Source of the DNA: Dysidea avara
Lineage: Eukaryota > Porifera > Demospongiae > Dictyoceratida > Dysideidae
Assembly: GCF_963678975.1 (NCBI RefSeq)
Contig: NC_089272.1
Span: 2,848,359-2,912,358, forward strand
Length of the DNA stretch: 64,000 bases
Reading direction: 5' to 3'
The translations under genes were made by a program, and so were the position numbers. The notes beneath the pieces are model-generated. The model was not told where the DNA came from and did not search any database. It saw only the letters and a list, made by a program, of their open reading frames with translations. Shown here in pieces: positions 1 to 13,300 of this stretch (the stretch's first letter is position 1; the number at the start of each line of letters is the position of its first letter).

Positions 1-926
1 TAGTTCCATCGCTTATTTGACCTTTGGTGACCATTACGGCTATTTTTGTACAGAAAATTGATTATTTTTGTCTATAACTCCCTGAGGCAGTAATTAACTT
101 GTTAAACCATGGTACCAAACAAAAGATCTTACTGACAGAAACAACGTGGTTTTAATTTGAAGCCAATAGGTGATTTCATTCTTAAGTTATGAGTATTTTT
201 ATTAGCTGAAAAATTTGATAAAATTATCAGCCCACAGGTAATTCACACCTCGAGGGCAGGTAATATATCAAATTTTGCAGCTAATAAAAATGATCATAAC
301 CTTGTAAATTGAAAATCAAATTGTTTCTAATAATATAATCCTGAGGAGGGTATCTTACTCTCATATACCCCTGTAGAAGGGCATATCGTGAAGTTATGAT
401 GTAGCGTTTCTGAGTTCGTCCATTTTTCTTTGTATAATTAATGATGTGATTAGTTTAACATATGCATGGCATTGATTGAACGTGTGCCTAACAACGTCAC
501 TAGCAACCAAACTAACTCCAGCTCAAAGCGTTTCTCACCGAACTACAATCGTTCCTTCATGGGATAAGACCGCTTCATAGGCATTTCTTGCTAGGCTATT
601 CACGAATACGGGTATACTGAGCGTCGCGAGTGTGAAATGGTGCTAATGATTGTTGCACTTTTATGGCTGCTCATATATCACAAACCACAACATCTTGTTA
701 TTACATCATAACTTAATGATACACCCTTCTACAGGGGTATATGAGAGTAGGATACTCTCCTTAGTATATATATATTATGAACTCTTGTTTCTATCAACAA
801 GACCTTTTGTTTGGTACCATGTTTTAACAAGTTAATTACTGCCTCAAGGAGATAAGACAAAAATGATTTATTTTTGTACAAAAATGGCCGTAAAGGTCAC
901 CAAAGGTCAACTCAGCGATGGCACTA
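1..926. mobile_element. Large foldback (inverted-repeat) element
   Basis: The first ~140 bases return in reverse complement at about 785-926: a block with CCATCGCT, TTGACCTTTGGTGACC, GGCAGTAATTAACTTGTT and a GGTACCAAACAAAAG core appears on both sides. An inner pair (about 345-410 and 695-765, around CCCTGTAGAAGGG) is also inverted. I see no transposase frame, so this is a non-autonomous foldback/MITE. Its left end may lie outside the window. Confidence 0.75.
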
Positions 927-1790
927 TATCTAAAAATACATGTATTGAGGACTACTATTATGTGGAAAGTTTCATGGTTTTATGAAAAAGTGCACAATAT
1001 TGCCAATTTTGGGGGCTACGCCGCTATACTACTATTAGAAATTCTTTACATTAAACACTCACTCAGTATGTTGGAAAAGAATTCAGTGCCTATAGATAGG
1101 CAACATTTAAAATTAATGATGATTTAAACGAGCTGTATCACAAGTGAGGATGATGTAGCTTCTGGTTAAGAATGGACCTTATTCGCAATTACGGCACAAC
1201 ATAAAAGTAACTGCCAGTAGTGTAGCACTTTCATAAAATTTGTATGGATGACTATGTTTACATATTAATCATGTGATTAATCATAGTGTCTTACAACTAT
1301 ATCTGGTGGTTAGAGCTCAATATCTTCTTTTCAAGATATGATCGTTCAAATTTTTTCTTCCCATAAAGCAATTTTGGGTGATTTTCAAAGTAATTTTAGA
1401 TTATTCTTTCAGCTAATTTATAACCATACCTGCTGGCTGGAACTCAATATCTTCTTTCTTGGTCAAAATAATTATGATCATTTAAAATTTTCTTTCCATA
1501 GTTGCCCATACAAATTTTATGAAAGTGCCCACACTACCGGCAACCATTATCATGTTGTGACATCGATGCAGATAAGGTCCATACCACGTATGTACAACTA
1601 TCCACTATAGTCAGTTTGATTTGTATCCACAAACAATAAGATTTAAATAAACAGTGGTACTAAATAGTAATGTAAAGTGTTTTGAAAGTAAACTGCTCTT
1701 TAAAAATTTTATCTGTAATTTTCACTGCTATAAATAACTAATGACAAACACACACTGGACTAATAGTAACAATACATACCACATTACATA
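927..1790. other. Non-coding stretch, no gene recognised
   Basis: AT-rich sequence with only short unsupported frames. A partial local repeat around 1300-1345 and 1430-1475 shares 'gagctcaatatcttctttt'-like sequence. No exon with Gly-X-Y coding or clear splice sites was found, although the 3' end of the collagen gene could run through or past here. Confidence 0.4.
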
Positions 1791-2128
1791 GGCGGCGGAA
1801 AGGGGGGGCTAGGGGGCTAAAGCCCCCCCTCAGAATGATATCACACCGAAATTATCTTTCTTGGAGTGGGGCTGAAAACCGTGATAAAGATCGAGATACT
1901 CTAATAGAGCAGTCACTTTAATAAAGTATTCAGTGTGTAGCGAGCTATGAAAGGATTTTTATGTAGTTTATCAGCTAGAAATGGTAGCTGGTGAGGTGAA
2001 AAGCTCTTGTCAGTTGGTTGCAAACTTTTTTTTTTTTTTTTTTTTTTTTGGTCTCACCTTACCAAATTACAGAAATAAGTCTGGGTCAGCCCAGCCCCCC
2101 CTCATATCAACTACTTCCTCCGCCGCTG
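1791..2128. mobile_element. MITE with GGCGGCGGA / TCCGCCGC ends
   Basis: The left end is ggcggcggaaaggggggg and the right end is tcctccgccgctgcc, an inverted pair, with runs of C/G just inside both ends. The interior holds the recurrent ctctaatagagcagtcac motif (about 1897-1917) and a run of about 22 T. Related elements with the same terminal style lie at 38547-39150 and about 62086-62456. Confidence 0.6.
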
Positions 2129-2159
2129 CCACATTATCATTATTTCCTGTTCACCTCAC

Positions 2160-2231
2160 CTTTACTACCATTATAGCCGGGTGGTCCTATTGTACCATTG
2201 ATCCCTGGTGACCCCAGACAACCCTTTTCTC
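2160..2231 (-). CDS. Collagen exon, 72 bp, with cysteine
   Basis: Acceptor gttaacag precedes 2231 and donor gtgaggtg follows 2160. It encodes eight Gly-X-Y triplets containing GEKGCLGSPGINGT and GPPGYNGSK. The Cys could make an interchain disulfide. It is the intact form from which the shorter array exons appear to derive by deletion of ~18 bp near the acceptor and 9 bp near the donor. Confidence 0.8.
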
Positions 2232-5200
2232 CTGTTAACACAAAACCAATAACATCAGACAACTGAAACAAAACAGCAAATAAAGTTTGGCAAATTTCCT
2301 TTAATTCCCTAAATTCACTAAACCATAATAATGCCAAACTTTCATTGTTTACGGTGAGTTGTAGGTACAGTACTAAGTCAAGCACTAAAGATAACAATTA
2401 AACTCATAATACCGTATGGAGGCAAATTTTGGCACCAGCAAATCTGGTGAATGACCATTATTTTACCAAATTTGCCCCATCCAAATATTATGTTTGCAAG
2501 CCCCCTAAACGAAGAAAAAATTAAGAAGCCAAACTTTGAGGGCCCATATTTCACAATTGTGTAGGTAGTTTTGCTCAAATTTGGGGGGAGGGGAGGCGGA
2601 GGGCATTTGCAGTACAAAATTTGAGAAGGGAGCATTGAAATTTGTTTGATTCACCAAAATTTCCCTCCACCAAAGTTTCCCTCTGTACAATGGATTTCAT
2701 TTTTATCTGTGCATTAAAATTTTGCAATATCAAATATAAGACTTACGGTAGTGTGTTGTGCGGCCAAGAAAGCCCCATGGGTATATGTACAGGAAGAAAG
2801 AAAACATTTTTATGTATAAGTAGCTCCCAGTAAACAAAATAAAATTAATTCTAAAGCTATGCAACTATCAACGACAGGGTCAGACTATAGTTCACCTCAT
2901 GGTGGCACTTACAATGTGTCTGGGCTCCAAGATACCATGAGTATTTTGTAACTCAGTAATCGATAGCTGGGAAGATTCTAGCTCAATAATTCAGCAGCCC
3001 TTAGTGATGCAGAGTTACTCAAGGGCCTGCTTGATTCCATCAGCAGCAGGATCACATGTTTATAGACTTGTCTACACACTAATAAATGAACTACAAAGAG
3101 TGATGTTTCCTTAGATTATTCTTTTCACTCTACCAATATCTATCAATACCAAAATGGCTATAATATCCGCTTGGAATTGATGGAATACTAGAGAAGTTAC
3201 AATAGTATTGTATTACAGAGTTTATTTGATTGCTTATCCATGAACAAGCAAGCACATTATTTTATAGAGCAATATCGGCAATTATCAGCATTGGTTTTTG
3301 TGCAGATCCTTTGGCTTTGATATTGCTAAGTACTTTTCTGCATTGGTACAGCACTACTTTGTCTTACATGATCATCATAACAATGACTTGTGTAAAAACA
3401 AGCCTCAATGTATAATGACACTTACCAGGATTGGAAACAGAAGTCGCACACATGATAATTTTACATAGAAATTATACAGTGGACGGTAAATCCCTTTGAA
3501 GTTATCCGTGTTCTGCCTTCTCTACTTCCGAGTGTGGCAGGCTGCTTCGTACAGTAAGTGCAATGGAACTTTCTCGAAAGTATTACATTTCTAGAGTATA
3601 GAAATAGCCAGTATTTTAATATCATCACTCAGAGTTGAAACTGGAGTTTTATCGGGCTGTGTCACCCGTAAACTAAGTGTGCAGCTGCATTGCAACACCC
3701 CTAGATGACTAGCAAAGCTTAAGTTAGGCCATATTCAGGCTATCACAAGTGTTTAATGTGTTAGTGCAGTTGTATCTTGGCAGAATGCCATTTTTTGGTA
3801 GGTTTTAAGACAAACTCACTTTGTATTTCAGTTTCTTTTTGGTACATGTATTGCCCAGACAAAGCAACAAACCATTTTAAAATTCAGTATGGTGACTCAT
3901 AATTCCTTCTGCTGTGCAGTGTGCACTCCAAATATTGATACAACAACACGGCACTGTTTTCTACTTACAGCAATGATTCTGGACCCTGCAAAATACCATG
4001 CGTAGTACAATGAGGTGAAATATTATGTCAGTCAAAACACAGATACCAGAAACCGCAACTTCCGTTTCCAATCCCATAACCATTAGTACACCTATGCTCA
4101 AAGCCAGTTTATGGTTGGCTTTGAGATATTAAATACACAAAGAAGTGAAATCCATGCAAAAACATCCAAGCTGTATAAAAGGGTGTAGCCTTCAAAAACC
4201 TTGGTGGAAAAGTTGGCATGGTTGCAATAATAAATTTTAATAATGTGCATTATTTCAAAATGTATTATCATCTTTGCAGCAATCAAGATATAACACTGTC
4301 TTGCAAACTTCAGTAAACTGACAAGGTAAATGTACAAACTTTCTTATTACTTTTTAACAGAATGGAATTCAGACCTAAGACCAAGAAGTTATAATGTGAA
4401 CATCTAATTAACATAAATATGTAACAAGAACACAAGCTAGTAATTATGTAATTACTCTAATAGAGCAGTCATATAGCAAGTAACTTCATACAATGTAGAC
4501 TTCCAACACTAGGCAAGTATGAAAAAAGATGTGATATATCATTGCCGTTAGTGTCACATTTTTTCATACATACTAACCTATTGTTGAAAACCACACTCTT
4601 TCACAGCTAAACTGTTTTGAGCTACATATACACTATCTATGGTGCAGCCTCCAAGACAGGGCGAAAAAAAGTTGTCCATCAAAGATGGTAGCCATGAAAT
4701 GACACATTTGTTACATATGTTTTTGTTTTCATGGTATAGCACCTTGATCTTTGATCCAATTTCCATTCTATAAAATGTATCTTTATAGTTTATGTCATAC
4801 ACATTACATAGGTTGGTTAAACCTTTTCTGTAAACACATACAGGTGTAATGAACCAGTGGAAGCATCCATGTCAAGTTAGTTGATGTTATGCATATGGGC
4901 AGCAAAACGTTTAAGAACTATATAGTAGTTTTTTTGTTCTAGTGTGTTGTAAACCAGTTGTGAATGTATTGCATATATTAAACATGCAAAATAATGAATC
5001 TTAGTCATTATTACATGCTGAATTGCATCATCCATGGCAGAGTTATCTGATAGCTGGATATTAACACAAGGTCGATAATTAGTGTTTTGTACAATGTACG
5101 TGTGGTTGATAACACATGTTGGTGGTTGATAACACATGTTGGTGGTTGATAACACATGTTGGTGTTTGATAATACATGTTTACACGGTTTCAGTCAAGCA

Positions 5201-7315
5201 TGCAGAATGTTTAAATAAACCAGTCTACGAAAATTGCACTGTCTCCATTAGATAGCTCAAGGATCACTAAAAAAGATCATGAAAACTGGAAGTTTGTAGG
5301 ATATTCCTGCAGTGAGCTATGACTAAAGGGATCAAACTTGATCATTAATTGGTTGCTCACTGTACCATGCACCATTAATTTGATGATAATTATTTTTGCT
5401 CACGCTCTCAAATACAATGGTTACTATTTTAACATATTAAATACCCATATGCACCTACGTATCAATACAGTAGCACATGTCAGTCACCTCACCTTTACTC
5501 CCATTGTAACCTGGTTCACCCATTGTACCATTAATACCAGGATCACCTGAGACAAACAACACATACATGTATAAAGTGATTCTATGTAATATTATACATG
5601 ATGTACTTTGTGCGAGAGGAATCATACTGATGCGTGAAAAGGTTTTAACTTTTTGATCACGGTGCAAATACTTGAAGTACACAAAAAATTTTGGAATTTT
5701 CAACTAGAGTAGGGACCATAGCATTTTGATAAAAAGTACTGAAACAAGCTGGAGTAGTGTATGATATTAAATCACAGAAAAACAATAAGAAGTGTCATAT
5801 CCCTACTGTGCTCCAAGATACCACAACAGAAATGCACAGTGGGGATATAACACTTCTTATTGTTTTACTGTGATTCAATATTGTGCACTACTCCAGCTTG
5901 TTTCAGTATTTTTTATCGATGTGCTATGGTCCCTACTCTAGCTGAAAATTTGTGTTAACTGTTTTTTGTAAATAATTATTATGATTGGTAAACCCACGCA
6001 TACCACATCTTAAATGGCACTGCGTGCCCCAGCTATATCAATTATCATCTGAAAAGTGAAGTATCTGTTGTCAGTTATGTTCAACCCATTACACAGTATT
6101 TCGAATCAAGAACTGTTCTAAAAGCACCTCTGCAATTCATGCATACCAAAAGAAAGAAATGGCGCCACGTGCCCAATTATATCATATATCATCTGAAAAG
6201 TGAAGTATCCATTACACTTCGTTGTCGGCTTTGTTCAACCCGTTACACAGCAGTACGAATCAAGAACTGTTTGAAAAGCACCTCAGCAATCACAATAGCC
6301 ACTATGAAAAATACAGACAATTTTCTTTACGGAGGGAAGCCATCACATGCTACTGCCAAATCAACACTTTTCACTGTCAGCAAAGATGAATGGGACACAA
6401 AGGAAGACACTGGTAAGTCCATGAAGAATGCATTATACGGACTGTGGTATGCAAAAGGCATCTCTTGGGCCGAAGCGACATCGAACAGTGAAAAAATCAA
6501 GCCCGTAGCCTTAGAGCCATTGAAGGCATTAGTTACTCAGTCAGTCAGTAGAAAATTCTATTAATTTTTTTTAATTTTGTAGCAACTTGTTGAAAGCATT
6601 TCGGATCGATCTGAAGGCTTGTTTGGGCTTAGTTTTGCCTAACCAATACTGCCTCATCGTCATCAAGGAAAATTGAGGCTGGTTTTAGGTGATGTTATTT
6701 CGTGGACCACACCTATTCCTTTGTGGTCCCTACTATGTATGATATGCCACAATATCATATGTATTCCCTGTGTATTCCCTGTGTATTCCCTGTGTATTCC
6801 CTGTGTATTCCCTGTGTATTCCCTGTGTCACACTATTTACTTCTATATGTTACCATAACCACAAAGCAACACAAAGTTGTAAGTCTTGACAAGCTACAAT
6901 CAAACGCTTCAAATCATAACAATTGCACACTACGTGGCTTCACACTAAGAAGGTCATATACACATAACTACTATGGCTTGATTACAAGCTATCTGATTGG
7001 CTAAAAACAAGGCATTTCAATACAAGAGTGCCATGTGTAGTCTCTATTATATGGTGATGACCACAGTACAAAACACACATCTAAATTTAGCACAACAGGT
7101 TTGAATCATTTATAGTAGAAGTAGCACGCATAACTTGGTTCATTGTTATTAGCAGCTGAAATGATAAACATTAGTCAGCAATGTTTCACTCGGGCACCAC
7201 AATAAATGATATTGTAATGATACTGGAGAACAATAAATTTCCAAACTGCAATTTAACTGCTATAAGTACGTATAAGTAATGACATACAATGAACACACAC
7301 ACACACACACACACG

Positions 7316-7364
<49 letters not shown>

Positions 7365-10300
7365 CACACACATACTGTACTCTATGTCATCATTGCTCCT
7401 CACCTCTACTCCCAGGTGGTCCTATTGTACCATTGATCCCTGGTAATCCTGTTAACACAAAACTGTTAATGTTACAGCAATTATCATTACATAGAGTAAA
7501 GGAAACACCTTTCATGGTAATGTAAACTCTTCAGGGGTAACTACAACTTCCTACATAAGTATTTTCAAAGAGTTGCTGCTTCTCTTTTACAGAATGGTGC
7601 TGGTTTTCCACTAAAATACAGAGGTGCTAAATCCCCCCCTACAATGGAAACTCCCAAGGGGAGTAATGGTTATCCCTTATTTTTAATGGTGTAATTGCAA
7701 ACTGTCTTTTTTTATAAGTATAAACCTACAACTAATCCTCACAATACTATACATCACATCATCATTACTCCTCACCTCTACTCCCAGGTGGTCCTATTGT
7801 ACCATTGATCCCTGGTAATCCTGTTAACACAAAACTGTTAATGTTACAGCAATTATCATTACATAGAGTAAAGGAAACACCTTTCATGGTAATGTAAACT
7901 CTTCAGGGGTAACTACAACTTCCTACATAAGTATTTTCAAAGAGTTGCTGCTTCTCTTTTACAGAATGGTGCTGGTTTTCCACTAAAATACAGAGGTGCT
8001 AAATCCCCCCCAACACTGGAAACTCCCAAGGGGAGTAATGGTTATCCCTTATTTTTAATATTTATTTATTTATTTATTTATTTATTAATGCTTTACAGCA
8101 CAAGTGCTGAAGGTCTGTAGGACACCTGGTCCTACAGCCTGCTCAAAGACCTTAGCTACTTAGACTTTAACTACTTAAGGTGTGTTTGAAAAGTTGGAGA
8201 AAGGAGAAAAAATCCATGACTGGACCTAGGTAGCCTCGAACCTGCAGCCATCCGATTTACGCTCGAATGCTTACAGGAGTCTACCAGGTGGTCAGGATGT
8301 TTTCTCCTTGTTATTTTCATGTAATTATATCCATAGGGATTCTAGAGAGTAACTCATAATAGTGTAATTGCAAACTGTCTTTTTTTATAAGTATAAACCT
8401 ACAACTAATCCTCACAATACTATACATCACATTACATTACTCCTCACCTCTACTCCCAGGTGGTCCTATTGTACCATTGATCCCTGGTACTCCTGTTAAC
8501 ACAAAACTGTTAACGTTACAGCAATTATCATTACATAGAGTAAAGGAAACACCTTTCATGGTAATGTAAACTCTTCAGGGGTAACTACAACTTCCTACAT
8601 AAGTATTTTCAAAGAGTTGTTGTTTCTCTTTTACAGAATGGTGCTGGTTTTCCACTAAAATACAGAGGTGCTAAATCCCCCCCTACACTGGAAACTCCCA
8701 AGGGGAGTAATGGTTATCCCTTATTTTTAATAGTGTAATTGCAAACTGTCTTTTTTTATAAGTATAAACCTACAACTAATCCTCACAATACTATACATCA
8801 CATCATCATTACTCCTCACCTCTACTCCCAGGTGGTCCTATTGTACCAGTGATCCCTGGTAATCCTGTTAACACAAAACTGTTAACGTTACAGCAATTAT
8901 CATTACATAGAGTAAAGGAAACACCTTTCATGGTAATGTAAACTCTTCAGGGGTAACTACAACTTCCTACATAAGTATTTTCAAAGAGTTGCTGCTTCTC
9001 TTTTACAGAATGGTGCTGGTTTTCCACTAAATACAGAGGTGCTAAATCCCCCCCTACACTGGAAACTCCCAAGGGGAGTAATGGTTATCCCTTATTTTTA
9101 ATAGTGTAATTGCAAACTGTCTTTTTTTATAAGTATAAACCTACAACTAATCCTCACAATACTATACATCACATCATCATTACTCCTCACCTCTACTCCC
9201 AGGTGGTCCTATTGTACCACTGATCCCTGGTAATCCTGTTAACACAAAACTGTTAACATTAGAGCAATTATTTTATTAATTAATGCTTTACAGCACAAGT
9301 GCTGAAGGTCTGTAGGACACCTGGTCCTACAGCCTGCTCAAAGACTTTAGCTACTTAGACTTTAACTACTTAAGGTGTGTTTGAAAAGTTGGAGAAATTA
9401 TCAGTACATAGGAGTAAAGGAAACACCTTTCATGGTAATGTAAACTCTTCAGGGGTAACTACAACTTCCTACATAAGTATTTTCAAAGAGTTGCTGTTTC
9501 TCTTTTACAGAATGGTGCTGGTTTTCCACTAAAATACAGAGGTGCTAAATCCCCCCCTACACTGGAAACTCCCAAGGGGAGTAATGGTTATCCCTTATTT
9601 TTAATAGTGTAATTGCAAACTGTCTTTTTTTATAAGTATAAACCTACAACTAATCCTCACAATACTATACATCACATCATCATTGCTCCTCACCTCTACT
9701 CCCAGGTGGTCCTATTGTACCACTGATCCCTGGTAATCCTGTTAACACAAAACTGTTAACGTTACAGCAATTATCATTACATAGAGTAAAGGAAACACCT
9801 TTCATGGTAATGTAAACTCTTCAGGGGTAACTACAACTTCCTACATAAGTATTTTCAAAGAGTTGCTGCTTCTCTTTTACAGAATGGTGCTGGTTTTCCA
9901 CTAAAATACAGAGGTGCTAAATCCCCCCCTACACTGGAAACTCCCAAGGGGAGTAATGGTTATCCCTTATTTTTAATATTTATTTATTTATTTATTAATG
10001 CTTTACAGCACAAGTGCTGAAGGTCTGTAGGACACCTGGTCCTACAGCCTGCTCAAAGACCTTAGCTACTTAGACTTTAACTACTTAAGGTGTGTTTGAA
10101 AAGTTGGAGAAAGGAGAAAAAATCCATGACTGGACCTAGGTAGCCTCGAACCTGCAGCCATCCGATTTACGCTCGAATGCTTACAGGAGTCTACCAGGTG
10201 GTCAGGATGTTTTCTCCTTGTTATTTTCATGTAATTATATCCATAGGGATTCTAGAGAGTAACTCATAATAGTGTAATTGCAAACTGTCTTTTTTTATAA

Positions 10301-13300
10301 GTATAAACCTACAACTAATCCTCACAATACTATACATCACATCATCATTACTCCTCACCTCTACTCCCAGGTGGTCCTATTGTACCACTGATCCCTGGTA
10401 ATCCTGTTAACACAAAACTGTTAACGTTACAGCAATTATTTTATTAATTAATGCTTTACAGCACAAGTGCTGAAGGTCTGTAGGACACCTGGTCCTACAG
10501 CCTGCTCAAAGACTTTAGCTACTTAGACTTTAACTACTTAAGGTGTGTTTGAAAAGTTGGAGAAATTATCATTACATAGAGTAAAGGAAACACCTTTCAT
10601 GGTAATGTAAACTCTTCAGGGGTAACTACAACTTCCTACATAAGTATTTTCAAAGAGTTGTTGTTTCTCTTTTACAGAATGGTGCTGGTTTTCCACTAAA
10701 ATACAGAGTTGCTAAATCCCCCCTACACTGGAAACTCCCAGGGGGAGTAATGGTTATCCCTTATTTTTAATAGTGTAATTGCAAACTGTCTTTTTTTATA
10801 AGTATAAACCTACAACTAATCTTCACAATACTATACATCACATTACATTACTCCTCACCTCTACTCCCAGGTGGTCCTATTGTACCATTGATCCCTGGTA
10901 CTCCTGTTAACACAAAACTGTTAACGTTACAGCAATTATCATTACATAGAGTAAAGGAAACACCTTTCATGGTAATGTAAACTCTTCAGGGGTAACTACA
11001 ACTTCCTACATAAGTATTTTCAAAGAGTTGCTGTTTCTCTTTTACAGAATGGTGCTGGTTTTCCACTAAAATACAGAGTTGCTAAATCCCCCCCTACACT
11101 GGAAACTCCCAAGGGGAGTAATGGTTATCCCTTATTTTTAATAGTGTAATTGCAAACTGTCTTTTTTTATAAGTATAAACCTACAACTAATCCTCACAAT
11201 ACTATACATCACATCATCATTACTCCTCACCTCTACTCCCAGGTGGTCCTATTGTACCAGTGATCCCTGGTAATCCTGTTAACACAAAACTGTTAACGTT
11301 ACAGCAATTATCATTACATAGAGTAAAGGAAACACCTTTCATGGTAATGTAAACTCTTCAGGGGTAACTACAACTTCCTACATAAGTATTTTCAAAGAGT
11401 TGCTGCTTCTCTTTTACAGAATGGTGCTGGTTTTCCACTAAAATACAGAGGTGCTAAATCCCCCCCTACACTGGAAACTCCCAAGGGGAGTAATGGTTAT
11501 CCCTTATTTTTAATAGTGTAATTGCAAACTGTCTTTTTTTATAAGTATAAACCTACAACTAATCCTCTCAATACTATACATCACATCATCATTACTCCTC
11601 ACCTCTACTCCCAGGTGGTCCTATTGTACCATTGATCCCTGGTAATCCTGTTAACACAAAACTGTTAACGTTACAGCAATTATCATTACATAGAGTAAAG
11701 GAAACACCTTTCATGGTAATGTAAACTCTTCAGGGGTAACTACAACTTCCTACATAAGTATTTTCAAAGAGTTGCTGCTTCTCTTTTACAGAATGGTGCT
11801 GGTTTTCCACTAAAATACAGAGGTGCTAAATCCCCCCCAACACTGGAAAGTCCCAAGGGGAGTAATGGTTATCTCTTATTTTTAATATTTATTTATTTAT
11901 TTATTTATTAATGCTTTACAGCACAAGTGCTGAAGGTCTGTAGGACACCTGGTCCTACAGCCTGCTCAAAGACCTTAGCTACTTAGACTTTAACTACTTA
12001 AGGTGTGTTTGAAAAGTTGGAGAAAGGAGAAAAAATCCATGACTGGACCTAGGTAGCCTCGAACCTGCAGCCATCCGATTTACGCTCGAATGCTTACAGG
12101 AGTCTACCAGGTGGTCAGGATGTTTTCTCCTTGTTATTTTCATGTAATTATATCCATAGGGATTTTAGAGAGTAACTCATAATAGTGTAATTGCAAACTG
12201 TCTTTTTTTATAAGTATAAACCTACAACTAATCCTCACAATACTATACATCACATTACATTACTCCTCACCTCTACTCCCAGGTGGTCCTATTGTACCAT
12301 TGATCCCTGGTAATCCTGTTAACACAAAACTGTTAACGTTACAGCAATTATCATTACATAGAGTAAAGGAAACACCTTTCATGGTAATGTAAACTCTTCA
12401 GGGGTAACTACAACTTCCTACATAAGTATTTTCAAAGAGTTGCTGTTTCTCTTTTACAGAATGGTGCTGGTTTTCCACTAAAATACAGAGGTGCTAAATC
12501 CCCCCTACACTGGAAACTCCCAAGGGGAGTAATGGTTATCCCTTATTTTTAATAGTGTAATTGCAAACTGTCTTTTTTTATAAGTTTAAACCTACAACTA
12601 ATCCTCACAATACTATACATCACATCATCATTACTCCTCACCTCTACTCCCAGGTGGTCCTATTGTACCACTGATCCCTGGTACTCCTGTCAACACACAA
12701 CTGTTAACGTTACAGCAATTATCATTACATAGAGTAAAGGAAACACCTTTCATGGTAATGTAAACTCTTCAGGGGTAACTACAACTTCCTACATAAGTAT
12801 TTTCAAAGAGTTGCTGCTTCTCTTTTACAGAATGGTGCTGGTTTTCCACTAAAATACAGAGGTGCTAAATCCCCCCCTATACTGGAAACTCCCAAGGGGA
12901 GTAATGGTTATCCCTTATTTTTAATAGTGTAATTGCAAACTGTCTTTTTTTATAAGTATAAACCTACAACTAATCCTCACAATACTATACACCACATCAT
13001 CATTACTCCTCACCTCTACTCCCATTATATCCAGGTGGTCCTATTGTACCATTGATCCCTGGTAATCCTGTTAACACAAAACTGTTAACGTTACAGCAAT
13101 TATCATTACATAGAGTAAAGGAAACACCTTTCATGGTAATGCAAACTCTTCAGGGGTAACTACAACTTCCTACATAAGTATTTTCAAAGAATTGCTGTTT
13201 CTCTTTTACAGAATGGTGCTGGTTTTCCACTAAAATACAGAGGTGCTAAATCCCCCCCTACACTGGAAACTCCCAAGGGGAGTAATGGTTATCCCTTATT

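Larger units (their letters stand above)
2232..5492. other. Collagen intron with repeats
   Basis: The 3.3 kb between two collagen exons contains a MITE at 2409-2689, a possible element with inverted ends ggattggaaacagaag / cttccgtttccaatcc (about 3427-4078), a ctctaatagagcagtc motif near 4452 and a 20 bp minisatellite at 5101-5180. No further exon was recognised. Confidence 0.5.

Noticed and set aside
6139..6564. 141-codon plus-strand frame
   Set aside because: It lies within dispersed repeat J, whose copy at 57453 has a broken frame. There is no recognisable domain.
7186..7525. Frames over the (CA)n tract
   Set aside because: Low-complexity artefact; the only coding part nearby is the 45 bp collagen exon at 7404-7448.
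8233..8310. Possible tRNA gene in reverse orientation
   Set aside because: A B-box-like sequence is present, but no cloverleaf with proper stems was found. It is the head of a SINE, repeated three times.
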